Positions 6,669 through 8,793 of a stretch of 8,793 nucleotides of DNA are shown piece after piece; position 1 is the stretch's first letter, and each line of letters begins with the position of its first letter. The position numbers and the translations under genes are program-made. Below the pieces are notes generated by a model that was given only the letters and a program-made list of their open reading frames with translations, had not been told where the DNA came from and ran no database searches. The stretch is from Acetobacteraceae bacterium (GTDB lineage Bacteria > Pseudomonadota > Alphaproteobacteria > Acetobacterales > Acetobacteraceae). The DNA is taken from contig JASHVB010000678.1 of assembly GCA_030039695.1 (NCBI GenBank), positions 1-8,793 on the forward strand. Reading direction: 5' to 3'.

Positions 6669-7029
6669 TCACGCGATCAGCAAACAGGCTATGTCCGTAA
6701 AAACGTGCGAGCCGAGCTCGGCACGGATCACATCCCAGGTGGAGCTACCCGCCACGCAGTCGTACACCGCGTGGCACCCGCAGCGAGGTGACCGAGAGCT
6801 CGGACTCGTCCTCGATCCAACCAGACACGAGCGTGTCGTCCTCCACCACGCGCAGCCGCAGCTCTGCGGTGTCGCTGAATGGCGGATTCGCCTCGCCGCC
6901 GCAACCGTGGTGGAGGGCACGATTGCCGAGGCGATCTAGGCACAGTTCGCGGCCGATGACCGATCTCGTGATCGCCAAGCGGATCGTGATGATGGGCGCG
7001 TCCGATCTTGAGGTCAGTGCCCGCCGCAC
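6669..7029 (-). pseudogene. Possible broken gene of unknown function
   Basis: A minus-strand frame from about 7029 to 6745 has GC-rich third codon positions and a protein-like acidic stretch, ELRLRVVEDDTLVSGWIEDE then SELSVTSLRVPRGV. The opposite strand gives only a Ser-rich shadow there. The frame ends at a TAG soon after RGV, but a shift near 6775 continues with equally gene-like codons: YDCVAGSSTWDVIRAELGSH then VFTDIACLLIA and a TGA at 6669. This pattern suggests one reading frame broken by an indel. I recognise no family; the strand-turn-strand pattern of the middle part is too short to assign. The upstream half is ambiguous, because the plus strand at 6956-7189 is also open with high GC3 (MTDLVIAKRIVMMGASD). 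No ribosome binding site is visible for either reading. Confidence 0.3.
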
Positions 7030-7226
7030 GATCGCCGCAGGTCGTTGGACCGGGGGACACCCGGGCTGGTGCTGTGCTGCACCAGGCAGCCAGCTAGTGC
7101 TGATCCAGCGCGATGGCCGAGGACTGTTCCTGCCCGTGATGGACCAGGGCGCCAGGTTCGCCCGGAACGTGGGAGTCGACCCATCCTGAACCGCATCATG
7201 CGCACGCTGCTCTGCACTGCGGATGT

Positions 7227-7997
7227 TTAGCGCGAACCAGCCTCACTCACCCGCTTCACATCGCGGAGGTTGTGATGTCCGGCAGGAAAATCACTCAGCA
7301 GATGGTAGTGGCGGGTTGGCGGGAGCTGACTTGCTTCGCCGCTACAGCCTTGTTTCAGGCACTGGCGCGCGTGACCAAGGGCGGCGCGTAGCTCCCAAAG
7401 CAGCGCTTCCTGTTCCTGGGCGACTCTCAGTGCCTCGCGGTTTGGCGAGGGCTTCTCGCCCGAAGCCAATATATCGGCAGGAGTTCGTTGATGCTTGGTT
7501 GTGCCATTGCACATTGGCACATCTAGAAACGGTCCAGGGTCTACCGCCCGGCCATTCTCCAGCAAGGCAAAGAAAAGGTGTGGGCCAAAGCTGACGCCGG
7601 TATGACCGACAATCCCTATATCATCACCTGCGGCTATCACGCCTTTTCCCAGCGAGGGCGCAATGGACGCCAGATGGCTATATACGCTGACATAACCGAC
7701 ATGCTGGATCAGTACTTCCAGCCCGCCGGGACCGCCATTCTCTATGCGAAGCAGCTTTCCTGGTGCGACAGCGCGTACAGGCGTCCCTTCGGGCGCTGGC
7801 AAATCGACGCCATTATGGAAGATTCCGGCCTGAGGGTGGTTTGGCAAGATGCGCGGCCCGAAGGGCGACGAAATACAGGAACCGGCCGGCAATACCACGG
7901 CACGGATAGTTGTAGGTGCTGGTATGGATCGCAATTGAGCCGACGCCGGGAGTGAGGTGAGCGCCACCGCCAACGCGATTGCGATGCCTCGCATCAT
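7227..7997 (-). CDS. Exported M23 (LytM-type) peptidase homologue with altered zinc site
   Basis: A 256-residue exported protein of the M23 family, peptidoglycan endopeptidases acting in the periplasm. A signal peptide (1-20, MMRGIAIALAVALTSLPASA-Q) is followed by a compact M23 domain at about 41-158. It shows ISSPFGPR, FHNGVDLPAPEGTPVRAV with His61 and Asp65 (zinc ligands), GYVSVYSHL with His108, and SFGPHLFFALLENGRAVDPG. The family motif in the last block is HxH. His140 is kept, but the second, zinc-binding His is Phe142 (codon TTC at 7572-7574). The enzyme may therefore be inactive, as in EnvC/NlpD-type LytM regulators. About 95 residues follow the domain, with a predicted helical part (EALRVAQEQEALLWELRAAL) and a Cys pair. 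AGGAG 7 bases upstream fixes the ATG at 7997; the next ATG, 7994, is possible. Confidence 0.87.
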   Translation of the reverse strand: MMRGIAIALAVALTSLPASAQLRSIPAPTTIRAVVLPAGSCISSPFGPRILPNHPQAGIFHNGVDLPAPEGTPVRAVAPGKLLRIENGGPGGLEVLIQHVGYVSVYSHLASIAPSLGKGVIAAGDDIGIVGHTGVSFGPHLFFALLENGRAVDPGPFLDVPMCNGTTKHQRTPADILASGEKPSPNREALRVAQEQEALLWELRAALGHARQCLKQGCSGEASQLPPTRHYHLLSDFPAGHHNLRDVKRVSEAGSR

Positions 7998-8004
7998 TTC
8001 TCCA

Positions 8005-8009
8005 CTCCT
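8005..8009 (-). promoter_or_regulatory. Shine-Dalgarno for the M23 homologue
   Basis: AGGAG on the minus strand ends 7 bases before the ATG at 7997. A second GGAG (8000-8003) is too close to 7997 but would serve the adjacent ATG at 7994. The longer in-frame extension to 8108 lacks such a site and would mask the signal peptide. Confidence 0.7.
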
Positions 8010-8387
8010 CCGCTGGTGGGAGGAAGAATAGGGCGAATCTGTCAGCAATGCGGCGGAGTTTCGCTGAGTGTAAACTTGCGCTTCACGTCCGCGTGTCGTG
8101 CACGTCACGCGCGATCGTCACGGATGGTTCCAGGTCCACACGCATGCGTGAGTCTCAAATGGCGCCCTGCCGTCATCGTTGCGATATTCGTCGGCATCGA
8201 TTCGGCCGGGGGATTGCTGCTACCCTCGACATCGAGGTGGGGTTGACGGTCATTGGTCCCGTCCGCAAGAGCACGTGAGCCGCTAGTCCGAGGTTTCTAC
8301 GTACAACCTCAGGGAAACACCATCCTTGACCGGAGCTCTTTGGAACTAGGTCACTGAGTTCCGTCTTGGCTCGGGACTATGCCATAA
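8010..8387. other. Intergenic region between M23 gene and oxidoreductase
   Basis: This stretch should carry the promoter of the M23 homologue near its left end; no convincing hexamer pair was found. On the plus strand a short frame (8149-8246, VSLKWRPAVIVAIFVG onward) has a membrane-like start but stops after about 30 codons and has no ribosome binding site. A small GAGGTT / AACCTC inverted repeat lies at 8290-8310. Confidence 0.4.
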
Positions 8388-8426
8388 GCGAGCGACCAAA
8401 ACGCGCGTTAGCCGGTATTCGCTCGC
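8388..8426 (-). terminator. Nested palindrome downstream of the FAD oxidoreductase
   Basis: GCGAGCGA (8388-8395) and TCGCTCGC (8419-8426) are perfect 8-base inverted complements. They enclose a 23-base loop that itself contains the perfect palindrome AACGCGCGTT (8400-8409). The structure begins 4 bases past the stop codon at 8431-8433 of the minus-strand oxidoreductase. Its place fits a 3' transcript end or terminator. Only two T residues follow on the minus strand, so rho-independent termination is doubtful. Confidence 0.4.
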
Positions 8427-8430
8427 AGAC

Positions 8431-8793
8431 TCAGCGGCCGCGCAGGGCCAGCCCGATCGCGGTGAATAAACGGCGGTCGCGGAGGATCTCGCGTGCAGCG
8501 TTGCGCCCCGGGTTGCCGGACACGCCGCCGCCGGGATGGGTTCCCGCGCCGCACATATAGAGGCCCTTAATCGGCGTGCGATGACTGCCGTAGCCCAACA
8601 CTGGACGCGCAGCCCACAATTGTTCCAGCGACAGATGGCCATGCATGATGTCCCCGCCAGTCAGACTGAATTTTCGTTCCAGGTCGAGAGGTGAGAGGAT
8701 CATACGCCCCAGCACAGAGGCCCTGAAGTTGGGCGCCCAGTCATTGACCGTGTCGATGATCAGGTCGGCCACCGCCTCTCGCGTGTCGTCCCA
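8431..8793 (-). CDS. PYROXD2/phytoene dehydrogenase-like FAD oxidoreductase, C-terminal part
   Basis: The C-terminal 120 residues of an NAD(P)/FAD-dependent oxidoreductase of the PYROXD2 / phytoene-desaturase-related family. The full protein is usually over 500 residues; the remainder lies beyond the right edge. The frame is open to the last base, reading WDDTREAVADLIIDTVNDWA and then PNFRASVLGRMILSPLDLER. KFSLTGGDIMHGHLSLEQLW and AARPVLGYG follow. The FAD-binding C-terminal signature is PIKGLYMCGAGTHPGGGVSG followed by NPGRNAAREIL, in which Gly residues contact the cofactor. The protein ends at a TGA at 8431, shortly after LALRGR, a normal family C-terminus. The substrate is unknown; bacterial members are often annotated as carotenoid-related without proof. 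A possible terminator follows directly. Confidence 0.9.
   Translation of the reverse strand, partial: WDDTREAVADLIIDTVNDWAPNFRASVLGRMILSPLDLERKFSLTGGDIMHGHLSLEQLWAARPVLGYGSHRTPIKGLYMCGAGTHPGGGVSGNPGRNAAREILRDRRLFTAIGLALRGR

Noticed and set aside
8149..8246. Short plus-strand frame (VSLKWRPAVIVAIFVG) as a membrane protein N-terminus
   Set aside because: It stops after about 30 codons, has no ribosome binding site, and its continuation in another frame is not recognisable.
1..8793. CRISPR array, tRNA or rRNA, toxin-antitoxin pair, phage module
   Set aside because: No regularly spaced identical repeats, cloverleaf, rRNA-like sequence, paired small genes or phage structural motifs were seen by eye on either strand.

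Overview
This window looks like a GC-rich proteobacterial chromosome, and an alphaproteobacterium of the Acetobacteraceae/Rhodospirillales kind is my best guess. That guess rests on GC-rich third codon positions in the better genes, an IS5-type transposase remnant, a glycine-zipper lipoprotein and a PYROXD2-like oxidoreductase. No rRNA, tRNA or core housekeeping gene is present to fix the taxonomy. Coding density is low: several intergenic stretches of 300-650 bases alternate with small envelope genes and gene remnants, as in a decaying accessory or genome-rearrangement region.

Layout, left to right. (1) 14-688 (+): an integral-membrane isoprenylcysteine carboxyl methyltransferase (ICMT)-family protein. 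(2) 1068-2495 (+): an exported protein with two DUF3060-like blocks and a C-terminal OmpA peptidoglycan-binding domain. (3) 2733-3449 (-): an alpha/beta-hydrolase (epoxide hydrolase-like) pseudogene with two opposite frameshifts and no N-terminal half. (4) 3861-4157 (+): a small secreted protein of unknown function. (5) 4192-4371 (-): the N-terminal remnant of an IS5-family transposase, with a probable IS end at about 4417. (6) 4727-5185 (-): a small, divergent OmpA-like periplasmic protein. (7) 5837-6085 (-): an 82-residue glycine-zipper lipoprotein. (8) about 6669-7029 (-): a possible broken gene of unknown function. (9) 7227-7997 (-): an exported M23 (LytM-type) peptidase homologue that lacks one zinc-ligand histidine. 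(10) 8431-8793 (-): the C-terminal end of a PYROXD2/phytoene-dehydrogenase-like FAD oxidoreductase that runs off the window.

The intact genes share an envelope theme: a membrane methyltransferase, two OmpA-like proteins, a lipoprotein, a small secreted protein and a peptidoglycan endopeptidase homologue. They do not form an operon, because strands alternate, gaps are large and each well-defined start has its own ribosome binding site. I infer a loose group of separately expressed envelope genes amid debris. I found no CRISPR array, toxin-antitoxin pair, phage module or clearly new multi-gene system. The best leads are the duplicated DUF3060 architecture and the altered M23 active site.
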